Source: Ariolimax columbianus
Taxonomy: Eukaryota > Mollusca > Gastropoda > Stylommatophora > Arionidae
Direction of reading: 5' to 3'
DNA length: 64,000 nucleotides
Assembly: GCA_036924085.1 (NCBI GenBank)
Contig: JAVGWX010000003.1
Span: 119,536,264 to 119,600,263, forward strand
The notes under the pieces were generated by a model. The model was not told the origin of the DNA. It saw nothing but the letters and a program-made list of their open reading frames with translations, and did no database searches. Below, piece by piece: positions 1 to 10,284 of this stretch. The position numbers and the translations under genes were made by a program. Positions within the stretch are counted from its first letter, which is position 1. Each line of letters starts with the position of its first letter.

Positions 1-238
1 TAACAGGCTGCAGCAGGGCAGACTGGCTAAGGGGAAGGGATCGAAGAGGGAATGCTAACCCGGTACTCAAAAAATGCTTGCTGAAGTCGGATGTATTGGA
101 CCGAAAGGTGCAAATATCGCAGTCAAGCTGTAAACTACAACACAACGCATTCCGTTCTCTGGACTACATTCTGCTACTTACCCTTTCAGGGTTTGGTAGT
201 GGAAGATTGAGAACAAACGAAGAAGAAGAAGAAGAAGA
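1..238 (+). mobile_element. Family A GAA-tailed short element, cut by window edge
   Basis: This is the 3' two-thirds of a short interspersed element that recurs at 10521-10885, 30793-31150 (minus) and 56212-56573. It ends in a GAA microsatellite tail, as expected of a retroposed element. The 5' part lies outside the window. No coding capacity is evident. Copies differ by only a few percent by eye, which suggests fairly recent spread. Confidence 0.75.
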
Positions 239-439
239 TAAATAGAACACTTTGCATCACACTACACAACAATTAACAAACACGATCATATACCATCACA
301 TGTCATTGGTCCGAGTGCTGCTAGATCCGCAGCACCAACAGCAGACATGAATTGTTTTCGTACTTCAGTGACTGAAATGGACATCAGACTGTAAAGCTAA
401 GAAAACGTTTATTTCTAAAAAGCACCAAAAATATTTATA

Positions 440-1380
440 ACAGCATTAAGACAAATTAAATCTAACCAGGAATAGTCATCATGGCTTTACTAAAGGGAGA
501 TGTACTTAACAAATCTATTCGAATTTATGGAGAAGGTTACCACAATGATAGATGGAGATGAGCCTGTGGATGTTATTTATCTAGATTTTGAGATCTGGAG
601 TACCTCATCAAACATTGTTTAGGAAGTTAAAATCACAAGAAAAATAGACGGCGAATTTTCGAAATGTAAAGGAAATTGATTCACGGTAAAAAGGCATATA
701 TAAGAGGTTCTTTGAGAGTTGTGTGCGTGCCACTTGGCTTTGAGACCCATTTTGATCTTGATATATGCACTGTATAAACGATTTGGGCATGATATCGGAT
801 CCACGACGGCAATATTCGCGAATGACACAAAACTATGCAGATGTGTCTCGTCTAAAGTAGAAGCGGATATATTGAGGTCGGATTTAGATATTATTCGTGA
901 ATGATCAGAAAGCTGGTAAAGAGAGTTTAATGTAGATACATGTACACTCATTCACATGGGTAGATCCAATATGGAACATAATTACAAAATGGGAGAGAGC
1001 AATATTAGAAAGATAGAAAAGGAAAGGAACCTATGGGTTATGATAGCTAAAAGTGTTAAGATGAGTGAGCAAGTCCAGGTAGCAGTGAAAAAAAAAAAAA
1101 TGCAATGTCAGGTATTATAAAAAGAAATATACACATAGGAGCAAAGATGTGATATTCAAACTGTATAAAGCATTAATTAGATATAAATTGAAGTACTGTG
1201 TTCAGGTGTGAAGTCCTTATCGAAGAGAAGATATTAACATGCTCGAAAGGATTCAAAAAAGGAGCGAAAAAATTGAAAGTCGGATTCGGAAATAATAATG
1301 ATGAGGAAAGACTCACAAACTACGGACTACAGTGTCTAGAAAGAAAGAGAAGATGAAGACACAAACTTACTCAGTACTTA
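440..1380 (+). mobile_element. Degraded CR1-like LINE, reverse transcriptase to near 3' end
   Basis: The sequence tracks the better copy at 47370-48330 almost base for base, including the stretches encoding the YLDF block, the FANDTKL/FADDTKL-type active-site region, SDLD and the C-terminal LYKAL/EYCVQV block. It is broken by many indels and stops, so it cannot encode a protein. The active-site block has an N where the first Asp of FADD is expected (about 820). Small open frames here are remnants of this element. Confidence 0.85.
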
Positions 1381-1394
1381 CATGTAATCAAAAG

Positions 1395-2530
1395 ATAATT
1401 GTTAATGTAAGGTCTGGTAGGGTGTGTCACATATAAATGTTACAAGAGGAGTGCCACATAAATGTGCAATTTCCTCTTGTCTGTTTAACATTTGCACAGA
1501 ATACATATTTAAACAGACAGAGGAAATGCCAACTCACATTATCAATAGAGTATAAATAAATAATCTAAGATATATAGATTGGTCCTGTTAACTGAAAGTC
1601 AACAAGAATTTCGGGAAATGATGGTTCAAATGAAGAATAGCGGTTAGTTATATGGATTACAAATTCAACTGAAGAAAACAAAAACAATTATAAATAGCAA
1701 AGTAGACTACTCTACATAAAAAAATAGGTGTTCAAACACTGGAACAAGTCAAGAGCACGGAAAATGGGCGAAGTGAAACGGAAATTATCAAGCGAATAGG
1801 GATGATCAAATTTAGTTCCATTTATCTGACTCCTATTTAGACTTTCAAACAATTTGATCTACATGAATCCTTTTTAGACATCCAAACAATTTCAACTACA
1901 TGAATCCTTTTTAGACATCCAAACAATTTCAACAGCATGTGTCCTATTTAGACAGCCAAACAATTTCATCTACATGAATCCTTTTTAGACATCCAAATAG
2001 TTTCAACAGCATTTGTCCTATTTAGACATCCAAAAAATGAAATTTACATGAATCCTAATTAGATATTCAAACAATTTAAACATCTTGAGTCCTATTTAGA
2101 CATCCAAACAAGTAACTCCCAAATTGAAAATAGAAGCGATCAGGTATTATGTATACTCGACATAATTGTATGAAGCAGAAACATGGAAAATGAACAAGTT
2201 ATTAGGGAAAAGATTTAATTTCTTTGAAAAATGGCTGCATACGTGAATGGGTTGCATCTCATGGAAAGAAAAGGAAATAGATAATAACGTCACGGAGAAA
2301 TAAGGGGTGTAAAGAACTGATGAACTAAATGAGAATCAGACAGTTGAGATATTTTGATCACATAAAAACACCTTGCTTAAAGCAATACTTACTGGAAAAA
2401 AATGTGGAGGTCAAACGTGCCACAGGTAACACGGTTGTAAGGGAGAGGAGACTATCAACGGATGGAACAATACATTATAGCAGGCAGCACCATTAAGGCA
2501 AGATAAGAACAATATAGATCCATATTCATT
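1395..2530 (+). mobile_element. Degraded RTE-like LINE reverse transcriptase, split by a minisatellite
   Basis: Across three frames the sequence reads as RT C-terminal half: LLTESQQE near 1585, YGLQIQLKKTKT near 1655, EQVKST..ENGRSETEIIKRIG near 1745, then after a 37 bp array YEAETWKMNKLLGKRF near 2170, MGCISWKEK near 2250 and RQLRYFDHIK near 2335. These blocks match, in order, the endonuclease/RT LINE proteins common in marine invertebrates. Many stops and frameshifts make it non-functional. Clade assignment (RTE-like) is from recalled motifs. Confidence 0.75.
1829..2113 (+). repeat. 37 bp minisatellite inside LINE remnant
   Basis: About eight imperfect copies of a 37 bp unit containing TTTAGACATCCAAACAATTT and a CATGAATCC/GTCC segment. 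The array sits exactly between two consecutive reverse-transcriptase blocks of the surrounding LINE, so it expanded after that element inserted. Confidence 0.9.
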
Positions 2531-3124
2531 GGAGAAGACCTTCAACGTGGAGATGGTGCTTGAACTGAGCTTAATTAATCAATCCCTGTGAAAAATTAGT
2601 TGTTATCGCTTGGGGTGAATCACTATTTAAGACAAACAAAATGATGAACTTTCTGGACGCCGGTGAGGGAACGCCCACTGTGAAAGAAGGCACTTATGCA
2701 TGTCATTCATTATGTATAGCAAATTGATATCGACAACATTTTTTCTACATGTAAGATACAAATGATGTTGCTAAAAGTAAGCCTGGTCAGAACATCAGTG
2801 ATCAGCAACTTATGTAGAGAGCATCATTGATAACACAAAACAATACAGATTCGAGCAGAATTGCCTGATAGTTTGACACTCAGATGAAAAATTAACTAAT
2901 TGCCATACTTTTTTCGTCAGTATATGGACAATTTGTAGAAGTGTAAAAACTTCTAGTAACTTTACATTAAGTGTGCCCAACAGAAAGGTAGTGGGCAGGG
3001 ATGGATGTCTCGACCCCACTATAAGTCGCTAGGGATTGTAAGGTGTTGTCGAAGCTGTTAAACAAAATATTAGTATTGGAGGAGTTGGCTGTCTAAAATA
3101 AAATAAAGATCAAGCGATTGTGAA
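2531..3124. other. No recognisable gene or repeat
   Basis: Only short, unconvincing open frames. I see no motif, repeat or RNA structure I can name. Confidence 0.5.
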
Positions 3125-3129
3125 TTAGT

Positions 3130-3930
3130 CATATATCGAGCATTCATTAACTCTGATGTTCTTGTTAGCAATATCATATATCGCACATATATAAATTGCA
3201 ATGTCCTTGTTAGCATTATCATAGATGGTACATTTATCAATTGCAGTGTCCTTGTTAGTGATAACATTTGTTGCACATGTGTTCACTCCGATGTACTGTT
3301 TACCAATGTCATATATCGTGCACGTATTCACTGTGATGTCCTTGTTAGTAATAGCATACGTAATGCGTGTGTTAACTCCGATGTACTTGCTAGTAAAGCA
3401 TATGCCATGTGTGTATTCACTCCGATGTCCTTGTTAGTAAAACCATATGTCATGCACGTGTTCACTCCGATGTCCTTGTTAGTAATAGCATATGTCATGC
3501 ACGTATTCACTCCGATGTCCTTATTAGTAATATCATACGTCATGCGTGTGTTCACTCCGAGATACTTTTTAACAATGCCATATATCGTGCACGTGTTCAC
3601 GTCGATGTCCTTGTTAGTAAAAGCATATGTCATGAGTGTGTTCACTCCGATGCCCATGTTAGTAATAGCATATGTCATGCGTGTGTTCACTCCGATGTCC
3701 TTATTAGTATATCATACGTCATGCGTGTGTTCACTCCGATGTACTTTTTAACAATGTCATATATCGTGCACGTGTTCACGCCGATGTCCTTGTTAGTAAT
3801 AGCATATGTCATGCGTGTGTTCACTCCGATGCCCTTGTTAGTAATAGCATGTCATGCATATGTTCACTCCGATGTCCTTGTTAGTAATATCAAATGTCAT
3901 GCGTGTGTTCACTCATAAGTGCTTTTTAAC
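3130..3930 (+). repeat. 45 bp minisatellite, about 18 copies
   Basis: The unit contains GTTCACTCCGATGTCCTTGT followed by TAGTAATAGCATATGTCATG and a short spacer. Because 45 is a multiple of three, long open frames run through it on both strands as 15-residue repeats (for example VFTPMSLLVIAYVMR). These are artefacts of the periodicity. A second short block at 4284-4390 is the continuation after an insertion. Confidence 0.92.
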
Positions 3931-3934
3931 AATG

Positions 3935-4283
3935 TCGTTGCTGTTTGCAAATGGCCATAATGAGTAGGTTACTCTTTTGTGCGCTTTGAAAAGGATATTA
4001 AGTGGAGAGTTGCAGTAGCTTTCCTCACATCCCGAGCGTGCTGATGTTGGTGGACCGGGGTCCCTTAAGCGGTTGGGCTATGCTTGGCTTCATCTGCGTG
4101 TCACTCACTACTACGGCGATCACGTCCATCCCTCACTTCGCTAGCCAGACTTCCATGAAAGCAGCCCGTTTTCAGAGATGGCTACTAGGAGGCCGAGGTG
4201 AGGGTCTTGATCAGTATGTTTTGCCTCACCCTAACATGTCCTATCAGTATATTTTGCCAGACCAGGCGTAAGTCTTCCTCCCC
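3935..4283. mobile_element. Family D dispersed repeat inserted in the 45 bp array
   Basis: This 349 bp segment interrupts the 45 bp array. TTTAACAATG lies at both edges (3925-3934 and 4284-4293), and removing the segment with one copy rejoins a normal array unit. It matches about 24715-24990 and 35700-36015 (shared core CTCACATCCCGAGCGTGCTG and a CACTTACTACTA..ATCACGTC stretch). Its right part carries GATCAGTATGTT motifs that are amplified in the 24.7 kb copy. Orientation is uncertain; a CAA-type tail on the minus strand of the 35.7 kb copy favours minus. Confidence 0.75.
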
Positions 4284-4390
4284 TTTAACAATGCTATATA
4301 TCGTGCATGTCTCCACTCTCATATCCTTGTTAGCTATATCATATATCGTGTATGTCCGCTGCAATATCCTTGTTAGCAATTTGAACCCTT
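4284..4390 (+). repeat. Right-hand remnant of the 45 bp array
   Basis: Two to three diverged units (ATATATCGTG..ATATCCTTGTTAGC) continuing the array interrupted by the family D insertion. Confidence 0.8.
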
Positions 4391-5719
4391 AAACGTGATT
4401 CAATATTGTGTAATCGAATTTTAAGACGCAAAACGTGAAAGTGTTGACAAATGCACTTTTCGTAATATTATTTGCTGAAGAATTAATTATTTATCACAAA
4501 TAAAACTTTTATGGATTCATAAAACATTTGATATGTCATAAATAATAAGAACATAGGAATCATGAAAATGATAGCCAAACATGAATCATATTGAGATTTA
4601 AAAAATAGATCATCCAAAAAGAAATAACATATTAATGAGTTCAATTCACGTTTCATCGACTTGGGCAGTTGAGCGACGGTGCGTGGTTATCTTGTATTTC
4701 GTTAGCTAAATGCGACGGTTCTGTTGTAAGCACGTATTGTTGTAGGATTACTCGAATTTCATTTATCCGTTTTGTCAGATGGCCTCCCTAATGTCCTGTA
4801 GCCAGATCACCATGTGTTGCGGACATGCAGAGGAAGTTGACCAGGATGCATTCTCATCAGATGATCAATCATTTTATTTTCTGCCTGCCTGCCAATGTTC
4901 TCAACACACAGGCAAGTTCCTACGAAATTTAGAATTGATCATTTTATCTCTCTTGGTGAAAGGATGACCTTTCGAAGATGTGTCATTTCACACATTGAGA
5001 TCTTCCTCTCCAGCGTTTTGGATAAGTACCACATTTGATACTGGTAGCGCAGAATTGATGTCATATGCTGTTTATCGTAATAATTTAGTACACAAGTTCA
5101 TGTTCCGGTTGAAGCAGTAGTGACAATTTATTGATCTTAGCAGAGGTTTTTGGCAACTAATTTGTATTACTCTAACAAACTTTCAATCAACTGTAAAATA
5201 CTTCCCAGATTTTTGAGCTCTTTGTCCTGCTTGATTTGATACTCTTTACATTTATGGTAAGTGGACAGTGGATCTGCTGGTCAGCTGATCTTCAAAATGC
5301 CCGTCTTTGATGTGCTAGTCTTCATATTGTACCATTCACAGACTGGCAACGCGAGTTCGTTTGATTTTATAGTCGTCCTACATATTCGTACATTACTGGA
5401 ATTTGGCTATTCTCCAACTGTCAAGTTTGCAAAGTTTCATTATCCTCCGTCTCATAGTTTCCTCAGCAGACCGTTGAAGACATGGCGGGTGTGATATGGA
5501 ATCCGTCAAGAGCTGATCAGCGAGCGGTGATTCAGTTTATATCAGCTGAACGATATCGACCAGTTGACATTCATGCAGAATCCAGGCAGTGTATGGTGAC
5601 AAAAGTGTGTTCAAGGCAACAGTGAAGAATTGAACAACAGTATTTAAAGAAGTTAACTAAAGATCTTCCATGACCGGGTCACAGGTCAGACGCATATTGT
5701 TGCGTTAACTCGCGTCCTT

Positions 5720-5725
<6 letters not shown>
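4391..5725. other. Mostly unrecognised sequence
   Basis: No intact frame of note. On the minus strand near 4960-5040 a translation resembling the ETW/SKTLERKI region of LINE reverse transcriptases can be glimpsed, but it is too broken to call. The 5261-5494 frame has no recognisable domain. Confidence 0.4.

Positions 5726-5767
<42 letters not shown>
5726..5767. repeat. (AT)n microsatellite
   Basis: Uninterrupted AT dinucleotides followed by ATACATGTACAT. Confidence 0.95.
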
Positions 5768-5773
<6 letters not shown>

Positions 5774-5785
5774 CATAAATTTGTA

Positions 5786-6085
5786 TGTTTAGTAGTAGCA
5801 ATAGTAGTAGTAGTAGAAGTGGTAGTAGTACTAGTAGTAGTAGTAGTAGTAGTAGTAGGAATAGCAATAATAGTTATAGTAGTCTTAGTTATAGTAAAAG
5901 TAGCAGTAGTAGTAGCAATTGTTGTAGTAATAGTAGTAGTAGTAGTGGTAGTAGTAGACGTAGCAGTAGTAGTAGTTGCACTAGTAGCAGTTGCAGTCGT
6001 AGTAGTAATTGTAGTAGTAGCCGTTGCAGTAGTAGTAATAATTGTAGTAGTAGTATTAGTAGGTTTTCGTAGTGGTTGCAGCAGT
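5786..6085. repeat. Imperfect (AGT)n trinucleotide tract
   Basis: About 300 bp of AGT/AGC-type triplets. The tract is open in several frames on both strands as poly-Ser, poly-Val, poly-Thr and poly-Leu; none is a gene. Confidence 0.92.
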
Positions 6086-6410
6086 ATGTGGTAGTGCATG
6101 AATCCATTGGTTCACCTGTTATAATTTACTGTTTGGCCTACTCAGTCCTAATTGACTTACGTGTTTCAGGCAACTATGATGTTAATGGCTACCTCATTAC
6201 CTGTTGTATTGGTGGTCCAATCGGTTGTCGGTGTTTAGTTTGTGATTAGTTTAATGTTTACATTTGTTTTTTGTGATAGACGATAATCTGAAGATCATAT
6301 CGGGGACACTGTGTTGCTGTCCTGGTACGGTAACAGAATGGTACCTATGTGTTTTTTTTCGACTTTTGTCCGTTAGTACCGCTGAAGCTTCGCTCTTTCT
6401 TTTTTTTTAA
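6086..6410. other. No recognisable feature
   Basis: Unique-looking AT-rich sequence between the AGT tract and a SINE. Nothing identified. Confidence 0.5.
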
Positions 6411-6845
6411 AACTCAACGTCTTTATACTGGTTTAGAAGAATCTATAGAGTCTGTATACAACCAGTTTCTTAGAGGGTGGTTTATACCGATGTTCAAGCC
6501 CATCTTGATCAGCTCAAACACTAGAGCCGAGTAGACCCGCAGCCAGTTAAGCGCTATCTATAGCTGCTCTCAACAAACCACCTAGGGAAAGGTGCAAATA
6601 ACTCGGGTAGATTGTTAATTTTAATTTTGTCCAGGCAGCGGCCGTTTAGTCTACTCTTTGATTTCCAACTGCCAAGGATTTTTAACGTGCTTGACACTGT
6701 ACACGGGAGCCCGATCTCACAACTCAGAGATCATGGGAATTTTTACCAGATCATCCACGTAAAAAAAAAGCCAAATCTCTACCGTGATTCGAATACGCGA
6801 CCTCTAGAATCCGAGGCGGACACCTTACCTCGAGACCACTGATCT
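6411..6845 (-). mobile_element. SINE family B: tRNA-like head, central module, CR1-type tail
   Basis: Read on the minus strand, the right end is tRNA-like (A-box-like CAGTGGTCTCGAGGTAAGG and a GATTCGAATACGC complement giving a B-box-like GTATTCGAATC). A body shared with 28300-28555 and 49490-49722 follows, then a module shared with 49385-49485 and 55860-55960. The left end (6411-6466) is about 90 percent identical to the last 56 bp of the CR1-like LINE at 48589-48645. It therefore looks like a SINE that borrows the LINE's 3' end. Confidence 0.75.
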
Positions 6846-7755
6846 TAGCAAACACGGGTACGTTGCATTGGATTACGGGAACATTATTGTTTTTTTAAAT
6901 CATGAAAAAAAAGTGCAGAAAATGGATGAAAACGTAAGCAGTAAGGTATGCAGTAAACGTAAATGAGACCCTTCTTTTGGGTGTGACGTTTTGATGCCAT
7001 GGCTGAACGCGGTCTTACATTCTGGAGATGGAAGGCCCAGCTCTTTTCCTCACTGACATTCAGTCTGTAACAGAGTAAGGTGTATATTTACAGCTGGGTG
7101 AAACGGAACACTGAGACTTAAAAATTAAAAAAATTTCGATTTTGACGTGAAACTGTTTGCTTTGACACTTAAAGCTTGTACCTGGTTCAAAAACGAAGTG
7201 TTTTATCCGTACATAAATTCAACAATGTTTTCATTGTGTCTCCGTGTGTCTGTCTCGTGCATTATTTGTGGCTATGCATCGTATCCATTCTTAGTGATTT
7301 TAGTCTGTGCTAGATACGCCAAATGGCCTTCTCGTTGTAAAGTTTCTTATAACCATGTGGTTCTAACCATTACCATTCACGTTACATATGATGTTCGTTT
7401 TAAATTATCCATACTTATTTTCCCATCAATTCCAAAAATTAGTTGCGTTTCAAAGACTTCAGAATGAAAATCAAAATGGCGCAAGCAGAATAATCGCTGA
7501 TAATTAATTCTAAAACTGGATTGTTTATAATCTGACGTTTTTGTTTTGACAGTTACTCTTACTGATTTCTTTACTCTTGTGGCGAATTCGATCTTGTTAT
7601 TGGGTTTCCATTGGCTCTTCAAACCCCTCAAGGCGTCCTAATAAAAAGCGTAGTGCGTTCACCTCGCTTCATTGCAATGCAAGACTTCTCAGCCCTCTCA
7701 CCGCTGTATGATACACAGTGTTGATCCCAAACTCGTTTACCAGTCTGCTTAATTT
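6846..7755. other. No recognisable gene
   Basis: Two moderately long overlapping frames on opposite strands (7147-7467 plus, 7377-7631 minus) have no domain I recognise. No repeat copy elsewhere in the window was noticed. Confidence 0.45.
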
Positions 7756-7759
7756 AAAC

Positions 7760-8000
7760 TTTACTTAACGTCTTTATACTGGTTTTGAAGACTTTGCGGA
7801 ATATGTATACAACACGTTTCTTTTACACTCACTTGATCTAAAAATACATATGAGCATCGAATCTATTCTAAAATGCATTAATTGACTCTGCCTCCACTAT
7901 TTCCTGTGGCAACGCATTCCAAGCACATGCCACTCTCTGACTAAATAAATATATCCTGTTATTGAATCCCTTTTTCTATCATATATGGTGTGTGGAATGA
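7760..8000 (-). mobile_element. CR1-like LINE 3' end fragment
   Basis: The reverse complement matches 48450-48645: the ...AGTGG..GCTTGGAATGCGTTGCC segment, the TTAATGCATTTTAGAAT segment, and the terminal CCAGTATAAAGACGTTAAGTT tail at 7760. It is a 5'-truncated insertion, typical of LINE retrotransposition. Confidence 0.85.
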
Positions 8001-8034
8001 GGAAAAATCATCCCAACAGTTTAAGGTATTATTG

Positions 8035-9750
8035 TAAAAATACCAATGAAAGGAGACATATCCGATTGTAAGAACTGGCGGGGCATAACACGCCTGTCAT
8101 CGTCTATGAAAGTACTCCAGCATGATATAAGAAATATCCAGGGAACCGGTAGATGCCATCATAAGAGAAGAACAGGCTGACTTAAGACCAAAGCTTTCTT
8201 GCATTGATCAAATCTCCACACTCAGAACTATCATACAAGAATCATTTGAAATGCAATCCCCACTAATCATAAATGTTATTGACTTCCAGAAGGCCTTTGA
8301 CAGTCTACACCGTCCAACATTATGGAAAATTCTAAAGAGCTATGGTTTACCATTTAAACATTAAATATCATCAAGACCTTATATGATAATTCAAGATGCT
8401 GCGTTCCAATCACCGAAGGCAACACTGAATGGTGTAACACCAAAATAAGAGTAAAACAGAGATGTATTTTATCATATCTACCATTTGGCATATCTATAGA
8501 TTGGATTATGAAACACTATTTCCATGATTTAGAATGGACAGATAATAAGGTCATAGAAGATCTTGATTTTGCAGACGACCTAGCTCTACTAAGTACCATT
8601 AATGAAAATAAAACAATAAAATATGGTCACAACAGATGGGACTTCAAGCAAACGATCAAAGACAAAAAGTATGGCTTCCACAAACATTTGATATCAAGCT
8701 GCAGGTACAATCTCAACAACATTTGATATCAAGCTGCAGGTACAATCTCAACAACATTTGATATCAAGCTGCAGGTACAATCTCAACAACATTTGATATC
8801 AAGCTGCAGGTACAATCTCAACAACATTTGATATCAAGCTGCAGGTACAATCTCAACAACATTTGATATCAAGCTGCACATACAATCTCAACAACATTTG
8901 ATATCAAGCTGCACATACAATCTCAACAACATTTGATATCAAGCTGCAGGTACAATCTCAACAACATTTGATATCAAGCTGCAGGTACAATCTCAACAAC
9001 ATTTGATATCAAGCTGCAGGTACAATCTCAACAACATTTGATATCAAGCTGCACATACAATCTCAACAACATTTGATATCAAGCTGCAGGTACAATCTCA
9101 ACAACATTTCCAACACTTCACATACATGGGAAGCAAAATGACACAAGATGGCGATGATACGTAATAAATTTCACTAGAATTGCTTTGGCCTCATGCACCT
9201 TTAATCAGCTCACCAACATCTGGAAATCAACGACACTGAGCAAACATACCAAGCTCAAACTATTCAACTCAATCGTAATATCAGTCCTTAACATATGCAT
9301 GTCAAAGCTGGAAGACAACAAAAGCGCAGGAAAACAAACTAAATGTCTTTGAAAATAATTGTCTAAGTACATTATTTAATATACGCTGGGACTAGTTCAT
9401 AACTAATGACTCGATAAGATCAGAGATAGGCCAACTAGAAATGTCGACCATCATCCGCAAAAGAAAGACTATTGACATACATCGGATATGTCCTTAGAAT
9501 GAGCAACAGCCGTCTTCCATTGCAGGCACTCGAATGGACATCAAGGGGCATTCGGAAAAGAGGGAGACCCAAGGAAACACTGAGAAGAACAATCATCCGA
9601 GAGGGCTCAACTATGGCCCTGGCTCAACAATGGGCCTCAGTACCACACAAAATCTAAAAACAGTGACATCACAACGTTCCAACTGGAGATCATGTGTTTC
9701 TGCCTTATGTGCCGTATTTGGCGCGCAAAGAAAACAGATACAAGTATAAT
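8035..9750 (+). mobile_element. Degraded LINE (endonuclease/RT type), RT core to C-terminus
   Basis: Successive blocks read MKGDISDCKNWRGITRLSS (8045), REEQADLRPKLSCIDQISTL (8165), VIDFQKAFDSLHRPTLWKIL (8275), DLDFADDLALLSTI (8555), FTYMGSKMTQDGDDT (9118), QSWKTTKAQENKLNVFENN (9305), and IGYVLRMSNSR..WTSRGIRKRGRPKETLRR (9480-9590), then a WRSCVSALC end (9690). The order and wording fit the non-LTR reverse transcriptases abundant in cnidarian and molluscan genomes. RT motif A and the FADD box are present. Stops, frameshifts and a 35 bp array inside show it is dead. Confidence 0.88.
8688..9110 (+). repeat. 35 bp minisatellite derived from LINE coding sequence
   Basis: About 12 nearly identical copies of a 35 bp unit (ACATTTGATATCAAGCTGCA then GGTACAATCTCAAC). 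It lies between the FADD and YMGSKM blocks of the host LINE. A GG/CA variant (GCAGGTAC versus GCACATAC) groups in adjacent copies, showing stepwise duplication. Confidence 0.93.
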
Positions 9751-9830
9751 CTGAACCTTTTCAAAAATTAATTTGTGGTTGTACTCGCTCCTTCTTTTAG
9801 ACGACTGTATGTTGAAACACTTGTTATAGT

Positions 9831-9925
9831 CTAATGTATCCTTTCCGTTGATACCCTATATACCTGTATTAAGTCACCTCGAATTCTTTTCTTTTCTAGA
9901 CACTGGCAGTCTGTTTCCACGTGCA
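9831..9925 (-). mobile_element. CR1-like LINE fragment
   Basis: The minus strand encodes CLEKKRIRGDLIQVYRVSTE, matching CFEERRIRGDLIQVYKMIRG of the copy near 48300. Only about 95 bp is recognisable. Confidence 0.75.
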
Positions 9926-10284
9926 TGACGTTGACATAATGATTGTGTGAGGAGTGGTGCGAAAGCATCTGTATGTTGCACCCGACCTTGGCCCTACCAT
10001 TAGTATACTTCAAATAAATTAAAACTCACAGCATAAAGCTTAACATTCTATAAAATGGTAGTCGTCGGGGATAGAGTGTTAGAGATTCATTATATTAGAT
10101 CTAAAGCATCTTTCTTGAGGTTGGAATAGCCAGTTGTATTTGTCAATGTCTTGTATGTCTAAAGAATGGGGCGTATGGAGATCAGGGAAAGACAACTTTG
10201 CAAATGACGCTAATAGCATACACTCTACCAACTGTGCTATTCAGACTTTCAGCATTGACATAATTTTAATTTATTAAATTAAAT
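9926..10284. other. No recognisable feature
   Basis: AT-rich sequence between two LINE remnants; nothing identified. Confidence 0.45.

Noticed and set aside
3125..3930. Long open frames of 15-residue repeats on both strands
   Set aside because: They are produced by a 45 bp (multiple of three) DNA repeat, occur on both strands, and have no flanking domain or start context.
4779..5494. Possible LINE or host gene frames
   Set aside because: A faint RT-like wording on the minus strand near 4960-5040 is too broken to support; the plus frames have no recognisable domain.
5785..6107. Poly-Ser, poly-Val, poly-Thr and poly-Leu frames
   Set aside because: Compositional translation of an AGT tract.
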